The notes under the pieces were generated by a model that saw only the letters and a list, made by a program, of their open reading frames with translations, did not search any database and was not told where the DNA came from. This document shows, piece after piece, positions 1-4,900 of a stretch of DNA of 6,749 nucleotides. Made by a program: the position numbers and the translations under genes. Source of the stretch: Caryophanales bacterium UBA6879 (GTDB taxonomy: Bacteria > Bacillota_I > Bacilli_A > RFN20 > CAG-288); contig DKCH01000036.1 in the NCBI GenBank assembly GCA_002449135.1, forward strand, positions 1-6,749. The letters run 5' to 3'. The first letter of the stretch is position 1, and the number at the start of each line of letters is the position of its first letter.

Positions 1-167
1 ATGCCATTTGCTAAACATATTTCTTTATACTGATTATAGGTATATTGACTTCCTTGATCGCTATGGATAATTAAGCCTTTTATGTTGCCTTCTTTTTTAA
101 TAGCTTCGGTAAGTGTTTCTATCACAAATTGAAGATTATTAAATTTGGAAAGATATTTATAGATATT
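1..167 (-). pseudogene. IS3-family transposase (OrfB, rve/DDE integrase core) remnant
   Basis: Read on the minus strand, the open frame runs from just below an in-frame TAA at 168-170 to the window edge. It contains SKFNNLQFVIETLTEAI followed by GLIIHSDQGSQYT (HSDQGSQY at 65-42) and YNQYKEICLANG. This is the part of the IS3-family integrase core around the second catalytic Asp, that of HSDQG. The first Asp block and the whole N-terminal half, which should lie at higher coordinates, are absent: a stop appears about 12 codons before the recognisable part. The gene is therefore broken at its 5' end. Its C-terminal end lies beyond base 1, so the right-hand DDE Glu cannot be judged. Most likely it is a decayed insertion sequence rather than an active one. 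The family call is firm; the exact break point, near 144-160, is approximate. Confidence 0.8.
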
Positions 168-195
168 TTATTGATTATTGACTAATAATCTTCAA
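129..195. repeat. 13-bp perfect inverted repeat within IS3 remnant
   Basis: TTGAAGATTATTA at 129-141 is the exact reverse complement of TAATAATCTTCAA at 183-195. Homology continues outward: ten unmatched bases beyond each arm, both strands carry AAACACTT with no gap. The right arm is therefore an inverted copy of part of the transposase fragment, not a random palindrome. Confidence 0.6.
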
Positions 196-339
196 AGAAA
201 TCAACAAACACTTCCTATATTATTAATTGTGATTTTAAATACAGTGATATAATTAGTGACAAAACTAGTGACATATCTGGTTATTGGGAAGTAATATAAT
301 AAAATTGTGTTTTTATGGTATATGAGAGCGTAATAGAAG

Positions 340-456
340 GATTAATATTAGTGATAGTTATGTTGCATAAAGTACTATAAAAGAAAATGATTTTAAAAAA
401 AGGTTCTAATAAATTACATGATTACAAATAGGGGGCTACCAGCGCTTACTTGTCGA
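340..456 (+). repeat. long direct repeat, left copy
   Basis: This block aligns in the same orientation with 3227-3377. Shared segments in order are a GATTA..TAGTGA start, TTATGTTG, TACTATA, an A-run followed by GGT.CTAA, ACATGATTACAA.TAGGGGG, and finally CTTGTCGAA. The left copy has one repeat unit (GGTTCTAA at 402-409), whereas the right copy has several, which makes the right copy longer. Divergence suggests an old duplication. It may be the end of an insertion element or an integration or recombination scar. Confidence 0.65.
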
Positions 457-517
457 ACGTGATTTTTCTTTTACCTATCTTATTTTTTTAGAAAAAAGTT
501 AAAGAGAAATAATACCT

Positions 518-542
518 AATCAACCTAATGGTTAATTTTTTT
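518..542 (+). terminator. weak terminator-like hairpin upstream of HTH promoter
   Basis: AACC (522-525), loop TAAT, GGTT (530-533) is extended by AAT/ATT outside a C-A mismatch and followed directly by a run of T. The stem is short, so termination would be weak. Its position just before the 553-581 promoter would suit insulation of the HTH operon from upstream reading. Confidence 0.3.
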
Positions 543-552
543 ATCAAACACG

Positions 553-581
553 TTGACTATTTAACAAATGTGGTTTATACT
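553..581 (+). promoter_or_regulatory. sigma-A type promoter of the HTH-ImmA operon
   Basis: TTGACT (553-558), a 17-bp spacer and TATACT (576-581) form a near-consensus promoter. Transcription would start near 588, about 50 bases before the HTH start codon. It is the strongest promoter seen in the cassette. Confidence 0.75.
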
Positions 582-583
582 AT

Positions 584-626
584 TTTTGTAATCTAAAAAA
601 TGGTGTTAAAAATAATGATTACAAAA
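584..626 (+). promoter_or_regulatory. inverted repeat in the HTH leader, candidate operator or RBS-masking hairpin
   Basis: TTTTGTAATC (584-593) is perfectly complementary to GATTACAAAA (617-626). The left arm covers the predicted transcription start. The right arm runs into the ribosome binding site AAAAGGAG (623-630). It could be a split operator for the HTH protein (autoregulation) or an RNA hairpin that reduces translation. The sequence cannot distinguish the two. Confidence 0.45.
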
Positions 627-637
627 GGAGCAAAAAC

Positions 638-997
638 ATGGGACACACAAAATTTGGCAAAATAGTTAGAAAAGAAATGATTGACCATGATGAAAATTTA
701 TTATCAATTGCTCAATTATTAGGCGTTACTACATCTTTTGTTTCTGCTGTTTTAACAGGTAGTAAAAGTGTACCAGATAATTGGATAAATGAATTATCTA
801 AACATTATGGTCTAAAAGGCACTAAATATGATGAGTTTTATGATGCTTATTGTGAAGATAAGAAGAATGTTAGAATTGATGTTGAAAATGTTCCGTTAAC
901 TCAAAAGAAGTTGGTTTTACAATTTCAAAGAAAGCTTCCTGAATTAGATGAAGATGAGATTCAATCTATCTTCGATATTTTAAAGGAGGCTAAGTAA
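638..997 (+). CDS. XRE-family helix-turn-helix transcriptional regulator
   Basis: This 119-residue protein carries an N-terminal HTH: about residues 20-41 read LLSIAQLLGVTTSFVSAVLTG, with the recognition-helix pattern typical of XRE/Cro repressors. Beyond residue 75 an acidic C-terminal segment (PELDEDEIQSIFDILKEAK) resembles oligomerisation or partner-binding tails of such regulators. The ATG is preceded by AAAAGGAG with 7-base spacing. The stop overlaps the next start by one base (TAATG), so it is translationally coupled to the ImmA-like peptidase. In known XRE/ImmA pairs of phages and integrative elements, the repressor silences the element and the peptidase relieves repression; similar XRE-COG2856 pairs have also been proposed as toxin-antitoxin modules. 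Which role applies is unknown. It is probably autoregulated through the inverted repeat at 584-626. Confidence 0.85.
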   Translation: MGHTKFGKIVRKEMIDHDENLLSIAQLLGVTTSFVSAVLTGSKSVPDNWINELSKHYGLKGTKYDEFYDAYCEDKKNVRIDVENVPLTQKKLVLQFQRKLPELDEDEIQSIFDILKEAK

Positions 998-1566
998 TGG
1001 ATTATGAATCAAGATCATCTTTGAGCAGAGTACAGATAAGGGAAATTTCTAAATTTGCTAGAAGATTGCTAAAAATTAAAACTGTTAAATTTCCTGTTTT
1101 AAAAGCACTTGAAAGGTTAATAGATAAATTCCCTAATAATCTTTATTATCGTATTTTGTCCGATGATGAATTTGAGACAAATGTAATGGCAAAATTAGTT
1201 CTAGAAGGTAACGATGTTTATTGCATTAAAATACGTGAAACAGTATATGAAAAAGCAGTAAATGGTGATAGAGCTAGTCTAGGGTTTATTTGTCATGAAA
1301 TGTGTCATTTTATCTTGATTCATATATTTTATGCTGGTCCAGTATTATATAAATGTGAAAATGGACTAGTCTATGCAAGAAGTCTTAAAGATAAAGAATT
1401 GCCACGATATAAAAGTATGGAATGGCAAGCTATGGCATTATGTGGGGAGATAATGATTCCTTATGAAAAATGCAAAAATTACACATTTAAACAAATTGTA
1501 AGTAGAACAAATAGTTCTAATGAACAAACTAAATATTTCTTAAGATGGATAGTTAAATCAAAATAA
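997..1566 (+). CDS. ImmA/IrrE-family (M78-like) zinc metallopeptidase
   Basis: This 189-residue protein contains the zinc-metallopeptidase motif HEMCH at residues 100-104 (two His ligands plus catalytic Glu101). It is followed by MEWQAMALCGEIMIP (141-155), which matches the E-W-Q-A...MP helix that carries the third ligand region (probably Glu142) in ImmA/IrrE proteins. No signal peptide or membrane segment is apparent, so it should act in the cytoplasm. Family members cut or antagonise partner HTH repressors in phages, ICEBs1-like elements and stress regulons. The start shares one base with the HTH stop, and AAAGGAGG (982-989) inside the upstream gene serves as RBS. All catalytic residues appear intact. 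The natural substrate is inferred to be the upstream HTH protein; a toxin role in an XRE-COG2856 pair is the alternative. Confidence 0.85.
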   Translation: MDYESRSSLSRVQIREISKFARRLLKIKTVKFPVLKALERLIDKFPNNLYYRILSDDEFETNVMAKLVLEGNDVYCIKIRETVYEKAVNGDRASLGFICHEMCHFILIHIFYAGPVLYKCENGLVYARSLKDKELPRYKSMEWQAMALCGEIMIPYEKCKNYTFKQIVSRTNSSNEQTKYFLRWIVKSK

Positions 1567-1583
1567 CATTATCATCTTAATTG

Positions 1584-1616
1584 AAAAAAAAGCCCAAACC
1601 ATTGCAGTGGTTTGAG
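1584..1616 (-). terminator. intrinsic terminator, minus strand
   Basis: On the minus strand CTCAAACCA pairs with TGGTTTGGG (nine pairs, one G-U) around a six-base loop, one C follows, then eight consecutive T (1591-1584). There is no T-run on the plus side, so it does not stop the HTH-ImmA transcript. Nothing else on the minus strand is coding here, which implies a dedicated short transcript. Confidence 0.75.
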
Positions 1617-1651
1617 TCATCTAGACAGCATGCTATGATGCTACACTAAGC
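1584..1651 (-). ncRNA. predicted small antisense RNA between immA-like gene and DUF4417 operon
   Basis: On the minus strand a promoter (TTGATA, 18-bp spacer, extended -10 TGC-TAAAAT at 1687-1658) is followed about 68 bases later by a classic intrinsic terminator. The transcript would start near 1651 and end in the U8 run at 1591-1584. It contains repeated TAGCAT blocks that can fold into a short hairpin before the terminator stem. It holds no meaningful reading frame. It lies opposite the leader of the DUF4417 operon if that operon is read from upstream, so it could act as an antisense regulator. No known RNA family was recognised. Promoter-to-terminator spacing supports a real gene, but expression is unproven. 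Confidence 0.45.
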
Positions 1652-1675
1652 ACGTTCATTTTAGCATAACTGTCT
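1623..1675. repeat. interrupted palindrome in the leader of the DUF4417 operon
   Basis: AGACAG and ATGCTA (1623-1628, 1630-1635) are matched by TAGCAT and CTGTCT (1662-1667, 1670-1675), giving 12 pairs around a small internal loop. A second ATGCTA copy lies at 1638-1643. The right arm overlaps the small-RNA promoter. It could be a leader hairpin in the plus transcript or a regulator-binding site. Confidence 0.55.
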
Positions 1676-1687
1676 TAAAAATATCAA
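1658..1687 (-). promoter_or_regulatory. minus-strand extended -10 promoter for the small RNA
   Basis: Read on the minus strand, TTGATA (1687-1682) is followed by 18 bases and then TAAAAT (1663-1658), with TGC immediately before the -10. The combination of an extended -10 and a four-of-six or better -35 is good for a low-GC Gram-positive. In this AT-rich DNA chance matches occur, so support comes mainly from the downstream terminator. Confidence 0.5.
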
Positions 1688-1751
1688 GTCCTTTGCGAGA
1701 TTTCCTCATCAAAAAGGCAAGAAAAATTTTTAAGAATAGGAGGGCTATATT

Positions 1752-2468
1752 ATGCCTATATATAATACTGAAGATTATGTAAAACTTATGAGGCCATTAC
1801 CTAAAGACTGGCCTAAGGACATTGAAGGAATACCTTTTGTAAAGAAAAGCACAATAGATATCTCTAATATGGATAACGGAAAATGGTTGATTAATTTAAG
1901 CAATACTTATTCTGGTGATAAAAATGCTTATAGAAAAATTGTTCATTGCTTTAAAGAAAATAATGAACTGGATCGTTTTTATAATAAGCCATATATGTTG
2001 CTTGAAAAAGTTTGTAAATATTATGCTACTTCAACATTAGATTTTGGAATGCACCCTGGTATGGAAAGAGCTCAAATAATTGAGGCTACATTTAAAAATA
2101 GGTGGTCTGGTGTCTGGCAACAAATGAATGGACATGAAAGAGTAGCTGTAACTGTTGGATGGGTATTTGAAGATTCTTATGATATTTGCTTTGCTGGAAT
2201 CCAAGATGGTACTTTATTAATCATATCTACATTAGGCGTCTGCAATGAATTATCTAGAGAAATATTTCTTAATGGTTATAGAGAAATGAGAAAAAGATTT
2301 CCTCATTCACAAATTCTATGCATGGGTAATAAATTACCTGAAATGAATAATGATGTTTGTTACATAGATTACAAGCATAGTTTTGGAAATTGGGATAAGT
2401 ATAGAGATTATTGGCAACCTGCTCTATTCAATTGGGATGGAAAGGAGGCTAATAACGATGTCCTCTAG
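1752..2468 (+). CDS. DUF4417-family protein, function unknown
   Basis: This is a 238-residue soluble protein. The stretch from about residue 76 to 197 follows the DUF4417 pattern as I know it: FYNKPYMLLEKVCKYYATSTLDFGM (76-100), QIIEATFKNRWSGVWQQ (108-124), VAVTVGWVFEDSYDICFAGIQDGT (131-154), a GYREMRKRFPHSQIL helix-strand (175-189) and a following G. The family is found in Firmicutes and phage or mobile-element genomes and has no established biochemical role. No membrane segment or signal peptide is visible. AGGAGG at 1738-1743 sits 8 bases before the ATG. The gene opens a tight three-gene operon: its last 11 bases overlap the next start. No plus-strand promoter of quality is visible in 1567-1737, so reading from the 553 promoter is possible. 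Confidence 0.75.
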   Translation: MPIYNTEDYVKLMRPLPKDWPKDIEGIPFVKKSTIDISNMDNGKWLINLSNTYSGDKNAYRKIVHCFKENNELDRFYNKPYMLLEKVCKYYATSTLDFGMHPGMERAQIIEATFKNRWSGVWQQMNGHERVAVTVGWVFEDSYDICFAGIQDGTLLIISTLGVCNELSREIFLNGYREMRKRFPHSQILCMGNKLPEMNNDVCYIDYKHSFGNWDKYRDYWQPALFNWDGKEANNDVL

Positions 2469-2865
2469 AGGAAGTTATGCAGTAAATGGCCATGTTACAA
2501 TAAAAGAATATGCAACAATCTATGTGGATAATGTAGGTGGCAAAATACTTGAGGGAACATCTCCTAAAAGTCATTCGCTACCAGACTATGCTCATACGCC
2601 AAATTCTGTTTATATAAAATTAAAACCTGATGGTAAGACATTACATGAAATGCGTTTTTATAACGATAAATGTAATATAATTATAGAAATTGCTTATCAC
2701 CCTGAACCTAAAATTAATAATGGCGATAGAGAGACAAGTATTGTACATTTTCATATTTATAAGGGACTAGATAGAGATCCCGCTCAAAGAATGGATAATT
2801 ATCTTGAAATTAAAGAAAAATATGCAAAATATTTAAAGGAGTACGGTTTATATGATAAATGCTAA
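2458..2865 (+). CDS. conserved-looking hypothetical protein with HFH motif
   Basis: I do not recognise a family. The 135-residue product starts MSSRGSYAVNGH and has alternating strand-like segments: SVYIKLKPDGKTLHEMRFYND (50-70), CNIIIEIAYHPEP (72-84) and SIVHFHIYKG (94-103). These suggest a small beta fold with clustered His residues (81, 97, 99) that could be catalytic or metal-binding. A Lys/Tyr-rich helix ends the protein (YLEIKEKYAKYLKEYGLY). The start at 2458 was chosen because AAAGGAGG (2441-2448) lies 9 bases upstream; a longer in-frame start at 2383 has no such site and would overlap DUF4417 by 86 bases. It overlaps both neighbours (11 and 14 bases), which implies translational coupling and a shared task. 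Confidence 0.7.
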   Translation: MSSRGSYAVNGHVTIKEYATIYVDNVGGKILEGTSPKSHSLPDYAHTPNSVYIKLKPDGKTLHEMRFYNDKCNIIIEIAYHPEPKINNGDRETSIVHFHIYKGLDRDPAQRMDNYLEIKEKYAKYLKEYGLYDKC

Positions 2866-3202
2866 TTTAAGTCAATTCTTAGATACTGGTTGGTTCAATG
2901 AGGCAACTTTATATTACAAAGGATATACATATTGGTGTGAGGGTGTTTGGTATCATAACAAAGAAAAACCTATGTATTTTTTCATTCATAGATATCGCTC
3001 TGTAATACATCGTGAGGGTGATAGAGTATGGACTTCAAGATTGGTCGAGAATGGGGATGTTGTTGACTATGAAGATACATATTTTGAAGCATGGGGTTAT
3101 GGTGAAGATGATGTTAAAGAGCAATTCTTAAAAGCTAAAATTTTTGATGGCAAGTCTTTTTGGGAAGTAGAAAAAGAAGTAGCTTGGTATGATGAAGGTT
3201 AG
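2852..3202 (+). CDS. small aromatic- and acid-rich hypothetical protein
   Basis: I do not recognise a family. The 116-residue protein contains seven Trp and eleven Tyr, many in strand-like stretches (WFNEATLYYKGYTYWCEGVWY, residues 14-34; YFFIHRYRSVI, 42-52). It has an acidic C-terminal half (YEDTYFEAWGYGEDDVKEQF). There is no signal peptide or membrane helix, so it is probably cytoplasmic. The acidic, aromatic-rich character would suit a binding or inhibitor partner, such as an immunity-like or nucleic-acid-mimic protein, but this is speculation. AAAGGAG (2835-2841) lies 10 bases before the ATG inside the preceding gene, with a 14-base overlap. It is the last gene of the operon; no convincing terminator follows before the repeat at 3227. 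Confidence 0.7.
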   Translation: MINANLSQFLDTGWFNEATLYYKGYTYWCEGVWYHNKEKPMYFFIHRYRSVIHREGDRVWTSRLVENGDVVDYEDTYFEAWGYGEDDVKEQFLKAKIFDGKSFWEVEKEVAWYDEG

Positions 3203-3226
3203 AGTTTTATAAATTTAAAGAAGTGT

Positions 3227-3377
3227 GATTATACTAGTGAAAATTATGTTGTATATTTTACTATATAAAAACAATCTTCAAAAAAAGGTGTTAAAAGGTG
3301 CTAACAAATTACACGATTTAATATAAAGGGTGCTAAAATTTTACATGATTACAAGTAGGGGGTGCTAAGCTTGTCGA
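3227..3377 (+). repeat. long direct repeat, right copy, with 32-bp-phased GGTGCTAA units
   Basis: This is the same-orientation partner of 340-456. It contains GGTGCTAA at 3297, 3329 and 3361, exactly 32 bases apart, plus GGTGTTAA at 3287. ACATGATTACAA or a close variant lies between them, and CTTGTCGAA closes the block. Phased repeats of this kind are typical of transposase-binding ends of some insertion sequences (for example IS21-like). No transposase remains next to it. The block ends just before the thiN start codon. Confidence 0.65.
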
Positions 3378-3406
3378 AATGCTTTATACGCTTACAAATT
3401 AAAAAA

Positions 3407-4045
3407 ATGAAAATTGCTGTAATTGTTTTAAAAAAAATTGATTTAACTAATTTAGTAAAAAATTATCCTAATGCCGATTATTTTGGAATAGAAAATGGGG
3501 CTATATCTTTAGCAAAAACTAATTTAAAATTCCAAGCTTATGGTGACTTTGATTCTGTTAGCTTAGATGATTTAAATTTAGTAAAGGATAAAGCTTCTAA
3601 TTTTATAAAACTAAATCCTATTAAAGACGTGACAGATACCGAAGGATTAGTACATTGTATTTATAGTAAATACGACAAAATAATTATTTATAGTGCCATT
3701 CAAGGAAAAAGGATTGAACATTTTTTAGCTAATTTAAATATTCTTTATAAATATAATAATGTGGAATTATTAGATGAAAACTCTAAAGTTGAGTTTTTTA
3801 AAATTGGCCAATATTATTTTGATTATCTTAATTATCCATATAAGTATTTTTCTTTTTTTACTTATACAATTGCTGAAATAACTTTGAAAAAATTTAAATA
3901 TGAATTAGATTCATATATGTTAAAACCTTTTGATTCTTTAGGAATATCTAATGAATTAGGAAGTTTAAATGAAGGTGAATTGATTATTAAACAAGGTAAT
4001 GTTATTGGTATTTTTTCTAAAGATGATCATAAAAAGCAAAATTAA
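3407..4045 (+). CDS. thiN: thiamine pyrophosphokinase
   Basis: The 212-residue enzyme transfers pyrophosphate from ATP to thiamine, giving TPP in the cytoplasm. The family blocks are in order: NADYFGIENGAISLA (22-36), GDFDS (46-50), KLNPIKDVTDTEGLV (68-82), GKRIEHFLANLNIL (100-113), and the C-terminal LKPFDSLGISNEL (172-184) with a final G-x-V strand. Length matches bacterial TPKs of about 210 residues. Asp/Arg residues common in GADRGA and GGRLDH blocks are here Glu/Asn and Lys/Glu, milder variants. MKIAVIVLKK at 3407 is the natural N-terminus. An upstream in-frame GTG (3362) lies within repeat DNA and adds 15 unrelated residues. No Shine-Dalgarno precedes 3407, unusual beside its neighbours. 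In many Firmicutes thiN follows rsgA-rpe; here a cassette occupies that position. Confidence 0.9.
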   Translation: MKIAVIVLKKIDLTNLVKNYPNADYFGIENGAISLAKTNLKFQAYGDFDSVSLDDLNLVKDKASNFIKLNPIKDVTDTEGLVHCIYSKYDKIIIYSAIQGKRIEHFLANLNILYKYNNVELLDENSKVEFFKIGQYYFDYLNYPYKYFSFFTYTIAEITLKKFKYELDSYMLKPFDSLGISNELGSLNEGELIIKQGNVIGIFSKDDHKKQN

Positions 4046-4073
4046 TGGACAATAAAAAATTTAAGTGTATAAT
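4046..4073 (+). promoter_or_regulatory. promoter of the riboswitch-thiT transcript
   Basis: TGGACA (4046-4051), a 16-bp spacer and a perfect TATAAT (4068-4073) begin immediately after the thiN stop. The predicted start near 4080 lies just before the first helix of the riboswitch, so thiT can be transcribed independently of thiN. Confidence 0.75.
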
Positions 4074-4082
4074 TAAAATGTC

Positions 4083-4165
4083 TATATAAGGGGAGCTTAT
4101 TGGCTGAGAGGTTATTAAATTAACGACCCTAAACCTGATCTAGGTAATTCTAGCGTAGGTATATA
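4083..4165 (+). ncRNA. TPP riboswitch (THI element)
   Basis: The conserved TPP-aptamer blocks are present in order: GGGGAGC (4090-4096), GGCTGAGAGG (4102-4111), GACCCT (4125-4130), AACCTGATCTAGGTAA (4132-4147) and TCTAGCGTAGGTA (4149-4161). TATATA at 4083-4088 and 4160-4165 can close the P1 helix. The P3 arm is very short. It binds thiamine pyrophosphate. The terminator at 4187-4232 is the likely expression platform, so high TPP should stop transcription of thiT. Confidence 0.95.
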
Positions 4166-4186
4166 TTTTCAAAGAATTTATCTTTT

Positions 4187-4232
4187 AAAATAATAGCCCA
4201 TGGTTTTCCTTATAAACGATGGGTTTTATTTT
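4187..4232 (+). terminator. intrinsic terminator of the TPP riboswitch
   Basis: AGCCCAT (4195-4201) pairs with ATGGGTT (4219-4225). Past a G-G mismatch, GTTT pairs with AAAC (4203-4206, 4214-4217) around a short loop. Outside, AAAATAA can pair with TTATTTT with one bulged T, and the descending arm is T-rich. The thiT ribosome binding site begins directly after it, so the hairpin may also hinder translation. Confidence 0.85.
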
Positions 4233-4245
4233 TAAAGGAGGAATT

Positions 4246-4899
4246 ATGGATAAAGTAAAAAGAAACTCTCAACTGACTAGGACTATAGCTGAAATTGCTA
4301 TATTTGCAGCTTTAGGGTATGTACTTGATTTTTTAGCAGGTACCTATTCAAAAGGAATATTTCCTAATGGCGGAAGTATTGGTATAGCTTTAATTTGTGT
4401 ATTTGTTGTCGCGTTTAGAAGAGGAACAATCGCTGGTGTTACTACAGGTTTAATTATGGGTTTACTTGATTTAATTGATGGGTTTTATGCTGTAGCTGGC
4501 ACTTGGTATTATGTTTTCTTTCAAGTTTTTCTTGATTATATTGCCGCTTATTTATTAGCAGGCTTTGCTGGTTTATTTAGACCTTTAATTTTGAAAAATT
4601 ATAATAATAATACTAAATTGATTTTATATGTTGATTTAGCCTGTTTAATTGGTGGTCTTTTAAAATTTTTGGCTCATTTCTTATCTGGCTATATTTTTTG
4701 GGGTAGTGATGATGGAATGATTTGGAGTCAATTCCATGGATTACCTGCTTTATATTCTTTAGCATACAATATTGCCTATATGTTACCTTGTATTATTTTA
4801 ACTATTGCCGTTTTGGATGGTGTCTTGTTACTAAATAAAAATATTATTTTTGATAATAATGTTTTATTAGCTTTTAGACAAAATAAGGAGATTAAGTAA
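4246..4899 (+). CDS. thiT: ECF transporter S component for thiamine, ThiT
   Basis: This 217-residue integral membrane protein is the substrate-binding S component that captures thiamine for the shared ECF energising module (EcfA, EcfA', EcfT, not in this window). About six hydrophobic segments are visible. Family marks are FPNGGSIGIAL (39-49), AFRRGTIAG (56-64), QVFLDYIAAYLLAGFAGLF (93-111), FLAHFLSGYIFWG (141-153) and LYSLAYNIAYMLP (169-181). The start at 4246 has AGGAGG (4236-4241) 4 bases upstream. An in-frame ATG at 4219 lies inside the terminator stem and is rejected. Transcription is controlled by the TPP riboswitch. The gene is followed after one base by a small membrane-protein gene. 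It also sits directly after thiN, linking uptake with conversion to TPP. Confidence 0.93.
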   Translation: MDKVKRNSQLTRTIAEIAIFAALGYVLDFLAGTYSKGIFPNGGSIGIALICVFVVAFRRGTIAGVTTGLIMGLLDLIDGFYAVAGTWYYVFFQVFLDYIAAYLLAGFAGLFRPLILKNYNNNTKLILYVDLACLIGGLLKFLAHFLSGYIFWGSDDGMIWSQFHGLPALYSLAYNIAYMLPCIILTIAVLDGVLLLNKNIIFDNNVLLAFRQNKEIK

Positions 4900-4900
4900 G

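Larger units (their letters stand above)
168..552. other. gene-free AT-rich stretch, decayed mobile-element DNA
   Basis: No credible coding frame lies here. What can be seen is an inverted partial copy of the neighbouring IS3 fragment (183-218), short direct repeats of TAGTGACA near 256-274, the left copy of the long direct repeat (340-456), and a weak terminator-like hairpin at 518-542. The mixture looks like a graveyard of insertion-sequence ends upstream of the HTH-gene promoter. Confidence 0.5.

Noticed and set aside
1660..1710. Minus-strand 17-residue peptide MRKSRKGLDIFKTVMLK as a type I toxin
   Set aside because: It has no RBS, is not membrane-spanning from its ATG, and its end overlaps the predicted promoter. 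It may be a transposase scrap, but I could not identify one.
2383..2457. Longer N-terminus for the second gene of the DUF4417 operon
   Set aside because: No RBS precedes 2383 and it would overlap DUF4417 by 86 bases, whereas ATG 2458 has AAAGGAGG nine bases upstream.
3203..3275. Terminator for the DUF4417 operon (AGTGAAAAT / ATTTTACT)
   Set aside because: The stem is A/T only with a bulge and has no T-run after it, too weak to call.
3287..3368. CRISPR array suggested by 32-bp periodicity
   Set aside because: Only an 8-bp core repeats and the intervening sequence is itself similar between units; no spacers or cas genes.
3362..3406. GTG start giving thiN 15 extra residues
   Set aside because: The extra residues are encoded by repeat DNA and do not resemble the TPK N-terminus, which begins naturally at MKIAVIVLKK.
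4219..4245. ATG 4219 as the start of thiT
   Set aside because: It lies in the descending arm of the riboswitch terminator and has no RBS; ATG 4246 follows AGGAGG.
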